A DNA stretch of 64,000 bases, taken from assembly GCA_005281725.1 (NCBI GenBank), contig SSBO01000002.1:788345-852344 (forward strand), read 5' to 3'. This DNA comes from Wuchereria bancrofti. Taxonomy: Eukaryota > Nematoda > Chromadorea > Rhabditida > Onchocercidae. Made by a program: the position numbers and the translations under genes. Positions 1 through 12,168 of the stretch are shown here, in pieces. Position 1 is the stretch's first letter. Each line of letters opens with the position of its first letter. Under the pieces are notes generated by a model. The model saw only the letters and a program-made list of their open reading frames with translations, was not told where the DNA came from and did not search any database.

Positions 1-918
1 CTACTTTCCTCTTTTTTTTTGTCTTTCTTTTTCATACAAATTAATTAGATTTTACATGAGAAATATTTGACCTTAACAAAAAAAAAAAAAAAAGAAAAAA
101 AAAAACTATCAAAGAGAAAGAAAGAAAGAAGGAAGAATGAATTACTACTTCCAATAAATTTAATAAAAAATTAAACTACCAAAGAAAGAAAAGGAAAAAA
201 AAAGAAACAAAAAAAACAAAACAAATTGGTTTCTGATTTTTCTTCTCTTTTTTTTTTCCTTTCATTTTTTCCGCTTCTCTTATCTTTCAATATGATACTT
301 TGATCTTTCTCACTTTTTTCCTTTCTTCTCCTCTCCGTCTTTCTCTCCTTTTTTTTTTCGCTATTAACTTTACGATACATCCATAACCAAATTTATTTTA
401 TAATTCATATTGAAGATAATAAGAAAAATGAAGAGGAATAAGAAGAGTGAGAAAAAAAAAACAGAAAGAGCAAAGTACAAATTAATTTTGGACATAATAA
501 ATTTCAGAGATAAAAAAAAAGAACGAAAGAAAAATTAACAACTAATTGTAATAATGGAATGATAAATATGAATTGTAATTTATGATTGAAAAAAAATTTT
601 TTTCAAGAAAAAAAAATTATTAATGATTAATGATGAAATTCATAAATTAATGAATGCAATCCGTCTTTTTTTCTTTTCTTTTCTTTTTAATTTTCATAAC
701 AACAAAGAAAAAAAAAAGTAGAAATAAGAATAAATTGAAGAGATAGAAAATATATACAAATTAAAAATGTGAACAATTTTACTAACAATTACTTATAATA
801 TTTGTTTGAATTACTTAGAAAAAGAAATTTTTTTCTCTCAATGATACTTTCTGATTATTATTTTGCAAAAAAATTTATAAACATAACAAATTGAATGACA
901 AATGATCGAAATAACAGT

Positions 919-954
919 ATAGTAGTAGTAGTAGTAGTAGTAGTAATAGTAGTA
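919..954. repeat. (AGT)n microsatellite
   Basis: About ten AGT triplets with one AAT. Confidence 0.9.
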
Positions 955-1244
955 TCAATCATAGTAATACAAACTTTTCTATTCTTTTTCTTAAAATTTT
1001 TAAATCAATAAGGTAATATTAACAAATTTATATTCGCTTTCTACTACTATTACTAGAATTATGTTATCACTTTATCATTATCATTGAATTGATTATAACT
1101 ATATTACTACAGTACTAGTATATATTAATAATAATAATAATATATAGTAATGATAGCATTTATCAAATATTTGAACACATGAAAGGGAAAAAAAAAGGAA
1201 AATGTAAAAAGTAGCAAGCAATGCATGTTCCTAAAAATACCCTT

Positions 1245-1285
1245 GAGAGAGGGAGAGAGAGAGAGAGAGAGAGTGGGAGTGAGAG
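1245..1285. repeat. (GA)n microsatellite
   Basis: A purine tract, the first of dozens of GA/TC tracts in the window. Confidence 0.9.
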
Positions 1286-2507
1286 GAAGAAAAAGGAAGA
1301 GGAAAAGCAGATGAAAAAAAAAAAAAAAAAAAACATTTGACATAACTGATTGACAATCATCAGGCATTAAAATTTTTTAGACAACAAAAAAAGAACTATT
1401 TTTTCCAAAAAAAAAAAAGAAAGAAAAATTTAAAATGTAAAAAACAAAAAGGATACAAATGATCAATCACTTTGAAATTTCTCCCAATTTTACAACCCAT
1501 TTCACCCACGCACCTTTAATTCATTCATTCATTTATTCAACCACAATTTTCAACAAAACGGTTAGTCCGGTTTTCAATTTCTCTTCTCAACTTATCCAAC
1601 ATAATACAACTATTCCCTCTCTTAACAATAACCCTTTCTCTCTCTCCCTGCAATTCATTCATTTAAAAATCTCAAATCATTCTATCTTCTAAATTTTACA
1701 CTAACAATCTTTCCTCCGGAAACTTATTATCTTCTCCCTCTCTCTCTCTCCTTCTCTTTTCTCTTTTGTATTTTAACATATAAAAAATAATGCTATCAGC
1801 TCATTTCTCAATCTTTTATTCTTCCATTTCCTTTTCTCCTCTGTTCAATGTTTATATAGAAGAATCATAAAATTATCGTTCGTTCACTTTACATCCTAAT
1901 CTTTATTTAAAAATTTTTCTTTTTCTTCTCCCTTTCTTTTAAAAATATTCCATTACACGTGTATGTGTGTGTGTATGTATGTATGTGTAATGGTAGATGG
2001 TACATACAGACACGTTATCATTATCACTTATTATCACCATTATCACTACGTGCAATCAAATCCCTTTTTTTTCTTTTTCTTCTTTTTGACAATTTATAGG
2101 AACATGAAATAAAAGAAATGCCGTAATTTTTTTTTTTATTTTCCATTATAACAAAAACTATCTCTTTTTCTTTTTATCTCTTCCTCTTTCTTTCTCCATC
2201 TTAAATCCCTTACTATTTAATAATAATCATTTCAACAATCATTTCTCGCTTTTTTTTTTTGTTAAAATTAATATTGTTTAATTACAAATATGAACAAATG
2301 CTAAGTCATATATGTTAATTAATCATAAAATCTAATTTAAATTTCATTCTTTATTTCATTAATATTTACTCTTAAAATTTTAAATTAATGATAAAAATAA
2401 AATAATTCTTTTGTTATTTACAATGATTCAAACATCCTAACAATTTTTTTTTTTTTTTTTGTAACAACTGATATATTTGATAAGATAAATAACTTGTAAC
2501 GACTTGC

Positions 2508-2532
2508 GCACACACACACACACACACACACC
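2508..2532. repeat. (CA)n microsatellite
   Basis: Twelve CA dinucleotides. Confidence 0.95.
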
Positions 2533-3290
2533 TCAATTTATACTTTGTTTAAATCTTTTGCCTAAATTAAATTTTTCAATAAAATTCATTAAGTGGAGAA
2601 AAAAGAAAACGATCAATTGATATATCATTAATTATCAATGAAAAATGAACTCATTCAAATCTGATATCATTATCATAATTATCATTGTTCAATACAACAT
2701 ATATAAACACATTCAACAATTCCATCTTAAAATCACAAATCATTATTGCATGTCCTAAATTCTTCTTCATCATTTCTCTTCTCCTAATTATTTTAATTGT
2801 TCTCAAGGAAGAAATTCCAAAAAAAAAAAAAAATAAAATAAAAGCAAAAGAGAGAGAGAGGGAGAGAGAGGGGAAAAGAGAATTTATATATGATGGAATA
2901 AACTTATTTTCATCCAATTTTCATCCATTATTTCTTTTGCTTTCTTTTTTTTTCTTTCTCTTTCTCTCTCTCTCTCTCTCATTTTCTTACTCATTACTTA
3001 ATATAATATTATAATCAATTAATCATTAATTATTAAGCATGTTGTTTGGGTAAATAACACACATAATGAATTGGTTAATTTGCTCCGATAGGTATGAAAT
3101 AGGAAATTGTTAGTATCGGATTAGATATTCCGAAATGATGAATGAATGATCAAATGATCGAAAGAATGAATGATCGAATGAATGAATAAAAACAAGGTAA
3201 ATACATAATAATAGTACTAATAATGATATTCCTAAAATCATTAATCAAGCAACCATGCATTCAGCAAACATTACAAGCTCAATTTTTCGC

Positions 3291-3317
3291 TTATTCAGCT
3301 GCTTCATTATCCGCTTC
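3291..3317 (-). CDS. Alternative candidate last exon of gene A (weak)
   Basis: Acceptor gttagtgcag is followed in phase 0 by EADNEAAE and TAA. The acidic tail and phase are compatible with gene A, but the acceptor lacks a pyrimidine tract and the implied intron is about 8.4 kb. Confidence 0.12.
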   Translation of the reverse strand, partial: EADNEAAE

Positions 3318-4778
3318 CTGCACTAACTAATCAGTATTTCATTTCATTTCATTTCATTTCTATTTCTATTTCCATTTCATTTTGCTAAATGTAAAACAAC
3401 TGAATTACTAATTGAAAATTGCTCATGAATGAATAAATTTCCAATTAGCAATTCAGTTATTTGAAAAAAAAAAAAAAAAATGCGACAAAAAATGAAGTTG
3501 GAATTAAAGTTTAAGGTTAATTACTAATGACAGGCTGGCTCATTCCAATCATGGAAAATGAATTAAAAAAAAAAAAAACGACATAAAAATTTAATGCATA
3601 TAAAATTGAACAATTTAAATTAGGATTTCAAAGGAAAAAAAAAGGAGAAGAAATGATAGAACATATCAAAATTTTTAATTGCAAAAGTTAAATTAAATGA
3701 ACAAGATAAAATTTTGCATATATTTGTAACCTTTAGTCAAATAATTCCGATAATTTGATACTACTGATAATCATGATATGATCTCAAAACTATACATTTA
3801 TCAATTTAACAGTAAAAATAAAAGAAACGATAAGAAATGATTGAAATTTGGAAACCGAAAAAGGGGGAAAAAAAAAAAACTGATACACATCAGACAATTC
3901 AATCTATCATTCAAATTACACTTCTTTTCATCCGATTATATCAAATTAATTTAATGAAATTACCCATTTATTTGATATTTTACCCATTACTTTCAGTAAA
4001 ATAATAATTGTAATAATAGAAAAATAATAAGAATAAACAATAATAGTAATCAAAAAATATTAATAGTAATTATTATTAATACTACCATTGTTACTATTAT
4101 GTATTTCATCATCATTTTTAATCTTATTAATCTTCCATCAAATAATTCTATTGAATCAAACAACTAATCCGTATTCAAATTGTTGTTAAATATTAGTAAA
4201 TACGCTATTTTTAAAATTCCACAATTGATATTATTTTATTTCTCATCGTCAAAAATAATGATTGATAAAAAAGAAGAAGAGAAAACACATATGATATGAT
4301 ATGATATAATCAGAAAAGTAATCTTTTACTTTTTACCAATTAGTACTATAAATGATAATTTTTTTTAACTGAAAAATTAAAATAACGAAAAATTATAATT
4401 TTAATGAAACAAGGAATGAAAGGAAGAGGAAGAAGGAATGAAAATATTTACAATTATAAACTAATATGGAAGAAATAATGCAAAAATGTTTAAATGTTAT
4501 ACTAAAAATAGTTTTACTAAAACGAAAAGCAAATCTACAATACAAATATATCATTTGTTTATATTGTTTCCTTTTTTTTTTAGTGAAAATAAAAAAAAGA
4601 ATCAATAAAGAAGGAAAAAAAAAAACGAACGATCATTTCTTAAATCATTTATAGATGAAAAAAGTAAATAATTAAATAGAAAAAAATTATTCAAATGTGA
4701 CATTAACACTTCAAATATCAGACAGACAATTAATTGTTGACATTATTTGTTAATTTCACACAAATTAATAATAGTAAC

Positions 4779-4810
<32 letters not shown>

Positions 4811-5167
4811 TTTACAATAATCAAAAAGACTAACCAATGATACATTACTTACTCAATTTACTCATCTACACCTTAAATAATTTCACATAATAAATTCATC
4901 AAATAAAACATAACAAATAAACAAACAAATAAATAAACCATTATAATAAATTCAATAATGAATAGAAGGAAAAAAAAAGAAGATTCAAAAGTGTATTTTT
5001 TTTAAAAAAAAATTTAAACTAAATAAAAAAAAAAAAAGAAATTGCAGAAGGAAGAAAAAAAAAAAAGCAGAGGATGCGATGGGGGGATGATGATATGGGT
5101 CAAATTGTGAATTTTAACACTATCTCTTATCCCTTTTTATACATGCTGTATCATATTTTAATATTTC

Positions 5168-5254
5168 AACACACACACACACATACACACATACAACGAC
5201 AGACAAACAGACAGACAACCACACACATATGTGTGTATGTGTGTGTGTGTGTGG
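5168..5254. repeat. CA tract followed by TG tract (self-complementary)
   Basis: CA/CATA repeats at 5168-5192 and ACAGAC units lead into CACACATATGTGTG and a TG run, so the region can fold back on itself. It ends at the acceptor of the 5266 candidate exon. Confidence 0.85.
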
Positions 5255-5265
5255 CATATTTGCAG

Positions 5266-5383
5266 GAACGACAAAAGATTGAAGAACGATGAACGCAGCC
5301 AAAGAAAGAAGCCCTGGCGCTCTTTTAACTCTTCTCCTCCACCTATGAATGAATATATTATCAACTTATGTAGTCAATATTAA
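5266..5383 (+). CDS. Candidate plus-strand terminal exon
   Basis: A TG-repeat followed by acceptor catatttgcag precedes 38 open codons (one leading base) ending in TAA: NDKRLKNDERSQRKKPWRSF, then NSSPPPMNEYIINLCSQY. The basic, Trp-containing composition is unlike random AT-rich translation. No upstream partner exon was found, so it could be chance. Confidence 0.22.
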
Positions 5384-5484
5384 ATTTCCTATAAAAAGAT
5401 TTTAATTCTATAAAAAAAACTTTAATTTTTTTTAAAAGTATTAAATTTCCTACAAAAAAATTTTAATTTTTTTATAGGAAATTT
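5382..5484. repeat. 16-bp perfect inverted repeat with internal direct repeats
   Basis: AAATTTCCTATAAAAA at 5382-5397 is exactly inverted at 5469-5484. A third, direct copy (AAATTTCCTACAAAAA) starts at 5442. It resembles a small hairpin element or MITE relic. Confidence 0.75.
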
Positions 5485-6015
5485 TTTTTTTTTTTGCATA
5501 TACACATAACGATAGACAGACAGAGACAGATAGAAAATATGTAAGTTTAATAATCAAATTTAAATAAATAAGAAATAATAATTGAATAATAAATAAGTTA
5601 ATGAAAAAAAAAATAAACAAATTAATAATATTAGAGATATAGTTGTGACAAGAGAGATTAGAATAAAGAAAAATGATCAGATGATATCATTCATACCTGT
5701 CTTAATATCTTTTTGCACTTAAAACTAATATTTCTTCAGGTCTCTTTCTTTTTTCTTCAATTTTAAAAATTGGGAAAAAAAAAGAAAAAGAAAAACCAAC
5801 AAATGATAACAATAACTATTACTACAATTATGTTTAATTTTAAAAAAAAAAAAGTTTCTCTTTTTCAACAAAGAATAAGAAGAGGAAAGGAGAGAGGGAG
5901 AGAAAAAAAAGGAAAAATTATATTTTAAAGATGAAAATAAAAAAGAGGAAGAGAGAGAAAAAGAGAAAGAAAGGAAGAGAGTAAAAAAAAAAAAAAACTG
6001 AAATGAAGTGGAAAT

Positions 6016-6144
6016 ATGATTAGGCAATTGATGATAATTCTATACCAGCTGATGATGATCAGGAAACCACAACGGAACAGAAGAAGGATTGATCAGATGA
6101 TGATAGAGAAGCGGAAGGGTGTAAAAGATTTTAACGCCTATTAA
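6016..6144 (+). CDS. Candidate small ORF at edge of the G+C island
   Basis: An ATG opens 42 codons containing RKPQRNRRRIDQMMIEKRKG and ending KDFNAY. A second plus frame from 6023 is also open for 22 codons with acidic composition (IDDNSIPADDDQETTTEQKK then TGA). Two rival frames in one place mean at most one is real. No function can be assigned. Confidence 0.18.
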   Translation: MIRQLMIILYQLMMIRKPQRNRRRIDQMMIEKRKGVKDFNAY

Positions 6145-6286
6145 ATTCCGCAAATAACACACTCATACACACACACACATACATACATACACGGACAGAC
6201 ACATACATGTATATAAACATGATAGGAGAATGATGAAAAGGGAACGATGTCCTTCAAAGCAACCGATAGGAAGGGAGGAAGTAACA

Positions 6287-6404
6287 TCATCCCCCGCCCG
6301 CCGTTGAGAACCGATCGCGGCGCATTTGGCCAACGGGGCGGTGGTGGCACCAACAAGTACTTGCAGGGCACTTAAGACGTGAAGGTGGAGGTGGACATGT
6401 GGAC
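6287..6404 (-). CDS. Candidate downstream exon of gene A in a G+C-rich island
   Basis: The segment of roughly 6295-6425 is strikingly G+C-rich against its surroundings. On the minus strand a long CT tract and two AGs (ggggcag, then cccctcag) precede an open frame starting STCPPPPSRLKCPAST and running 38 residues to a TGA. Read after the second AG it is in phase 0, as needed after gene A exon 3. The other two minus frames are also open (one contains LVGATTAPLAKCAAIG), so the frame is uncertain. It may instead be a promoter island or a non-coding transcript. Confidence 0.3.
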
Positions 6405-6425
6405 TGAGGGGTACTGCCCCCAGGG
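6295..6425. promoter_or_regulatory. G+C-rich, CpG-containing island
   Basis: By eye this is the most G+C-rich stretch in the 64 kb, with CGCCCGCCG, GATCGCGGCGC and GGGGCGGTGGTGGC. It lies between a GT/CA tract and a GA tract. It could be a conserved exon, a promoter island or a structured RNA gene. Confidence 0.4.
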
Positions 6426-6499
6426 AGTGCAAGAGAGAAAGAGGGGGAGAGAGAGAGAGAGAGAGAGAGAGGGGAGAAATTCGATCTCGGTAACACTTC

Positions 6500-9400
6500 C
6501 AGAAACTTTTCCCCTCCCTCATATACAGATATTTTTCCATTACATTACACTTTCAGCTTTCGTTTTTTTTTTTTCTTCATCCTCTCTCTCTCTCTCTTGT
6601 TGTCTTAGGAAGAGAGTCAAAAGTCAGGGAAGCAAACAGGGAGAGAGAGGGGGGAGAAAAAAAGGGAAAATGAAGAGAATATTACATACGTATAGAGAGG
6701 ACAAAAGAAACGATAGGGGAGCGAAGAGAGAGAGGGAGAGAAGATTTGACAATTGAAATAAAAATAAATAAATAAAAAGGGGGAACAAAAAAAAAGAACT
6801 CGACAAAGGTCATTGATTAATGACGAACAACTATTGTGAAATATTATGATTAAAAAAACAGACAAATATATAAAAAATTATAGGAGAAAGAGAGAGAGAG
6901 AAAGGAAGAGAAGGTTGGAGAGAAAAAAAAAATGGTTGAATTGTAATCTAAAATTTATATCTTAAATAGTAACAAAATATCTAGAAAGATAATAAAGAGA
7001 TGAAAATAAAAGGGAAGAAAAGAAATGAGATGAAATGAAAAAGAGAAAGACATATATGAATAAAATAAGAGAAATAAGAAATGAAATGAAAAAAAAAAAG
7101 CATAGATTATGAAATAATGAATAACAGAGAAATGAAAGAAGGAAAAAAGGAAAAGGAAAAGAGAAGTTAAAAAATAAAAATGACAAGGAAACCAGAAAAA
7201 ATGAACGCTTCGTTGAAAATAACGAATGGATGAATGAATGAATTAATGAATGAATGACTGATTGATTGAATGAGTCAACTAACTAACTAACTAACTAACC
7301 AACTGACTGACTGAGTAATTAATTTGATAAATTAATGAATGAATGTAAACAAAATAGATCAAAGAAATGTTAGAAATGAAAAATGGACAAATTGTCAAAT
7401 GAAAAGAAGAAAAAGAAAAAGACAAAAAAATGAAAAAATAAAATAAAATAAAGCAATGAAATATCTACATGCGAATAGAAAAAAAAAATTCGAAGATAGG
7501 GAGAGAGACAGAGAGAGACAGAGAGAGAGAGAAAGAGGTATGAGGGAAAGGGAAACAGCATTATGTATGTGGCATTACTTAAATTTAATTTAAATTGATT
7601 TTTCTAATTTTTCTCCTCAACAAATATCACAGTCTTGTAAATTTAAAATAAAACACATGTACATGACAATGTTTAAAATTTAATTTAAATTGGTCTCTCC
7701 AATTTCTTTTCCTGAAAAAGTATCACACAATACATAAATTAAAATTAAATTTATTTCCCTAATTTTCCCTCAAAAAAAATCATTATCAATTGAAGATAAT
7801 AGAGGTAAAGAAACAGCTAAACAACAAAAATTGCAAAAAATAATAGAGAAATAATGACAAGTTATTGGAAAATATATATTAAAAAAAAAGAATTCAAATA
7901 TGCTTTCTTCCCTTTTTTTTTCTTTGTTTACAATTTTTTTTTCTTCGTAATGTGATATTTAGCACTTTGTTTAAATGTTTTAAAAATAGGATATGAATGA
8001 TAATTGCGTGTAAATTCCGTTTCTTTATTTTTAATTAAAATTTCAATATTAATTATAATCTAAGTAAAAAAAAAGAGGACAGAGAAAGAGAGAGAGGGAG
8101 AGAGAGAGAGATGAATAGATGGAAAGATGAGAAAGAAAATGATAAGTGGAAAAGTAAATTTAAATAAAAATATAATTATATAATGTCTAAAAAATATTTC
8201 AGCCTATTATTAAACGTTAAACAAACAAAGAAAAAACCACGACAAAAAAGAATGGAATGAAGAAAAAGAAAATGAGAAGGAATCTAAATCCATTCATTCT
8301 CAAAAAAAAAAAAAAAAAAAAAAAAAATAGAAAAAAATGAAAAAAAAAAATGATAATTATTTTCTTTCTTTTCTAAGTATAATTTATCTTCAATTATTCA
8401 AGTGCATTTGACAGAAGTAACACAAAAAACGAAAAAAAAAACGACAGAAAAAAATTAAAAAAAGAGAAATTGAATTTTGAAAATATAAAAATCACTAAGA
8501 AAGAAAACGAAGCAAAAGGAAAAAAAAAAAAAAACTTTTCTTTCCTTACTTTTTTTCGTGTCTTTAAAAAAAATTTTTTTTCTCCAATACTTTTTTTCTA
8601 TACTTTAAAACTTCGTCCTATCCTACTTTTTTTTTTTCTTTTTTTAGAAAAATAAGAGGAAAAGAAGAAAAGAATAGCAAAAAGAAATCGATTTGCTACA
8701 TATTTTCTTTAACAAAAAGTATTGAAAAAGTATGACGTAGAAATGAATTTCTCACATATCAATAATATAATAATATGCAATCTGCAGAAAATGAAATTGT
8801 CCTGAAAAGGTCGTTTTTAAAAAAAAAAAAATAAGAATAAAATAACAATTGACAATTAAATCGATAATGGAAGAGGTAGAGAGAGAGAGAGAGAGATGGG
8901 ATAAGAAATAAGATAAAGAAAAAATATTAGAAATGGAAGGAAAGAAGAGAAAAGGAAAGCAATAAAAGATATAAGAAGCAAGCATATTTCAATTTTAATT
9001 TAAGAAAAAAGCAAAAAAAAAAGAGGAAAGAAAAGGAGTGAGAAAGCAAAGTGAAGAATGAAATGGAATTTAAAATAAACTAAAACAGAGTTAAAAAAAA
9101 ACACAGAAAAAAAAACGGAACGAAAGATAAAATTAAAAAAAAAAAAAGGGAAATAAAATTGCGATAAGGGAATATATTTTCATTTTTTTTTTCTGCTCCC
9201 GCTTCTCCCGCCTTTCTAATCATTGTATCATTTGTCCTCCAATCATTAAGAATTCAATAAGCTAACGAAAAGTATCGGCCATCTCTTTTTTTTTTTTTCA
9301 TTTCCTCTTTTTTCTAATCTTCGTTTTCTTTTTTTTCTTTTTGTTTTTTTTTTTTCACATAATTTTTTTATATAACTTACAAATTGTTGTCAATTCCCGA

Positions 9401-9762
9401 ATAGACAAATCTTTTTTTTTTTCTTTTCTCTTTTTTACATTTGCAATTTATTAAGGGGAATTTTCAAAATGAAGCAATAAATTAAAAGGAAAGAAAAAAA
9501 TAAATAAATAAATCAAATGTAGCTTTTAATTATTGGATGCATAAATTTTCTGATTTTTTTACGATCGAAAAGAAAAATGAAAAAGCAAACAAATGATAAA
9601 AATGACGTATACGTGATAGCATATAAACATACATATATATATGGTGAAGATGTGAAACACGTAAAAGACGTAACAAACATATATGATCTACAAAAATGAT
9701 GTTTTAATAAATGTTAGTTTAATTAAACCTAATTAAAATTGTTAATTAATTAAACAACTGAA
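6500..9762. other. Purine-rich region without a gene
   Basis: The plus strand is dominated by A and G, especially 6610-7560. A small patch at 9190-9280 is richer in G+C (GAGATGGCCGATACTTTTCG on minus) but offers no exon I can defend. Confidence 0.55.
7575..7795. repeat. Three diverged tandem copies, about 70-95 bp
   Basis: The shared pattern is TTTAATTTAAATT, then a TC-rich stretch (cTAATTTtTCTCCTCAA), then AATATCACA. Copies start near 7577, 7672 and 7737, increasingly diverged. Confidence 0.55.
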
Positions 9763-9795
9763 TCATTTCTTCGTATTCATTTGACGCTGAAAATG
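9763..9795 (-). CDS. Alternative candidate last exon of gene A (weak)
   Basis: Acceptor cttgtgtacag is followed in phase 0 by HFQRQMNTKK and a TGA. A basic tail would fit gene A's composition, and the intron from exon 3 would be about 2.0 kb. Ten codons is too short to stand alone. A second frame from the same acceptor is also open (NEYEEMIQLFN then stop). Confidence 0.15.
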   Translation of the reverse strand, partial: HFQRQMNTKK

Positions 9796-11763
9796 CTGTA
9801 CACAAGTATGACGAATAACAAGAAAAAAAAAGGAAGACGAAATAAAAGAAGGAAATGTAAAATACGTGAAACAAACGGAAGAAGTGTAAAATACGTGAAA
9901 ATTACCAAATGTATATGGTAAATAAAATGTTGCAAAAAAAAAAACGAAAAAACGTCAAATATAAAAATTCATAATATCTTTGCATGATTTAAACAACTAG
10001 TGACAACCGGAAAAGCATTTGACAACGAAAACAATATTGACAACAAGAATTAAATGGAGAGATTGAAATAATTTATTAAAAAATTAAATTTAAACTATTA
10101 TAAACCAAAAAAAAAATTAATTGAGATTCTATATTTTTCTTCCTTTTAAAAAAGGAAATTTTTAATTTAACAGATTTTATGGATGCCCTTGAAAGATAGT
10201 CCTCAATCAATGATAATATGCAAGAAATTTCAACAGTTTACAATACCTTGGCCTCTTTAAATAAAAATTTTTGAATATTATATGAAAGAAGAAGAAAAAG
10301 CAAAGAAAGAATAAAGTGTAAAATAATCCTTCAATCATTTTAAGTTTTTGTATAAGAAAAAGAAGAGAAAAACCACATTTTATGGATGAAAGGAAAAAAA
10401 AAAGAAGCAAAAAGTGTAAAAAATGTAAATTTCTCATTTTTTATTTTATTTTTATTTACTTATCTTGTTTTTTTTTTAAATAGTCAAATAAACCATTTTT
10501 AACATTTCATCTTATTTTAAGATATTAAACAAATAATCACACAATTATTTCCTCATTCCATTTTAAATAATATAATCTACACAATGTAGTTTGATTGATT
10601 GATTGATCGATTGATTGATTACAATGGGAAATGAAAAAATGTTTTTTTTTTTTTTAAAAAAAAGAGAAACATCTCAAAATAATATTAGTCGGAAAATGAT
10701 GCATCATTTTTGCTCATTTCATAATATCGTATTATTATATATTGCCTATGAAGAAATAAATTACGTAACGTAGAAAGGAAAAATTTTACGTCCGAAAGAT
10801 GTACGTCAAATCATCTAATTTGATCCATTTCCAATTGAATAAATTATTCATTCAAGGATAGATTTAAAATAAACGTTAAAAATTCAAGAAAGAGAGAGAA
10901 AGAAAGAAAAAAAATGTCTTTCAATAATTTTTCTTCACTTTTTTTTTTTGTTCATTGATTAATCTTTTTTTTTTCTTCTTTTGCTAAATTACTTTTCAAT
11001 TAGGCAAAAGAATATAAAAATGAAAGAAATTTCTAAATTCTTCTCATTTTCTAGCATCATTTCATATTCTGCTTTTTTTTTTTCATGAATTAAATAACAA
11101 TACTACAAAATCAATATAATTATTTTAAAATATTAAAAGTTATTATCAACGATAACAAAAAAAGAAAAAAAAAATGAAGCACATTTATCAAATTATTATT
11201 TCCTTTTTTTTTTTTGCTGGGAGAGAGAGAGAGAGAAAAAAAGAAATTTTCAAAAGAATCATTTGGAAACAATTCACTAAGCCCATTTTGTTGCAAACAA
11301 AATTGAAAATTCCGGTTCCATTTTGTTCAATTTTTTCTTGAAGTTCTATTTTCCTCCACTCGTAATACTCTCCCCTCTCCTCTCTCTCCTTTCTCTCCCT
11401 TTCCCTCTCTCTCTCGCTTTTTTCTTTTCAAACTATATTTTCACTTCAGAAAACCTCTTCAAACTAAGCATTACACATTTCAACTTTAAAATAAAAATAC
11501 ATGTTATTAGAAAAAGAAGAAAAAAAAAAGAAAATCTTTAACATAAGTGATTGCTGCTTTTTTAACCATTCATTTCTCTCTACAACTATCCCATATATTA
11601 CTTTTTAAAAATAAAAAAAAAAAAAAAAAAATAATTTTATTTCTTTTGAAAAATAAAATTTCATGCTGTTAAAGCTAAACTTTTCTCACTTTATATGCTA
11701 ATGAGTTATGTAGAAGAATGTGAAATATTCAAATATTTTTAATGTAAAATGCAAAAAACTAAC

Positions 11764-12168
11764 CGATTGCCGAGAGGATTTTTTAGTTGCATTTGAATCT
11801 TTCAATTTTCGTTTACGCTCCTTTTTTTCCAATTTTTCATCACCAATTAATTCACGCTCACGCATTTCACGTTCACGTCGTTCTTTTCGCTCACGTTTTC
11901 TCTCTTTGCGTAATCGCCGCTCTTCGCTATCAATGCTAGTTCCTTCACGCACTTCACGTTCTCGACGTTCCCTACGATCTCTTCGACGTTGCTCCTTCTT
12001 TTCTCGTCGTAAACGTCTCCTCTCCAGTTTTCGCTCTTTCTCTAACTGGGCCTTACTTTTACGGCCTTTTTTCTTAATTAAGCCTAACCGTACATTTTCC
12101 TCATACCTACGTCGTTTCTCTTCAGCTTCCTCTTTTGCTTTGATAGCTTTCAGCTCGTCCTGAAAGAC
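11764..12168 (-). CDS. Gene A exon 3, R/K/E-rich coiled region
   Basis: This is the longest exon in the window, 405 nt or 135 codons in phase 0 at both ends. It follows acceptor atttcag and ends at donor gttagt. The product is dominated by Arg, Lys and Glu in heptad-like runs (for example RRRLRREKKEQRRRDRRERR), as in single-helix or coiled-coil segments of nuclear and scaffold proteins. CGT-rich Arg codons make it visibly richer in G+C than its surroundings. A second acceptor (tttcag) lies 9 nt further in, at 12160, also in frame. The plus-strand ORF across this place is its antisense shadow. Confidence 0.85.

Larger units (their letters stand above)
1..5265. other. No convincing gene
   Basis: Homopolymers, GA/TC tracts and microsatellites. 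Apart from the weak 3291-3317 candidate, no segment has a splice pair with a protein-like frame. Confidence 0.6.

Noticed and set aside
11323..11439. Minus-strand frame GEYYEWRKIELQEKIEQNG as another gene A exon
   Set aside because: Its upstream half is a GA repeat and there is no pyrimidine tract for an acceptor.
11720..12163. 147-codon plus-strand Ser/Arg ORF, resembling an SR protein
   Set aside because: It is the antisense of gene A exon 3, which has matching splice phases with two other exons.
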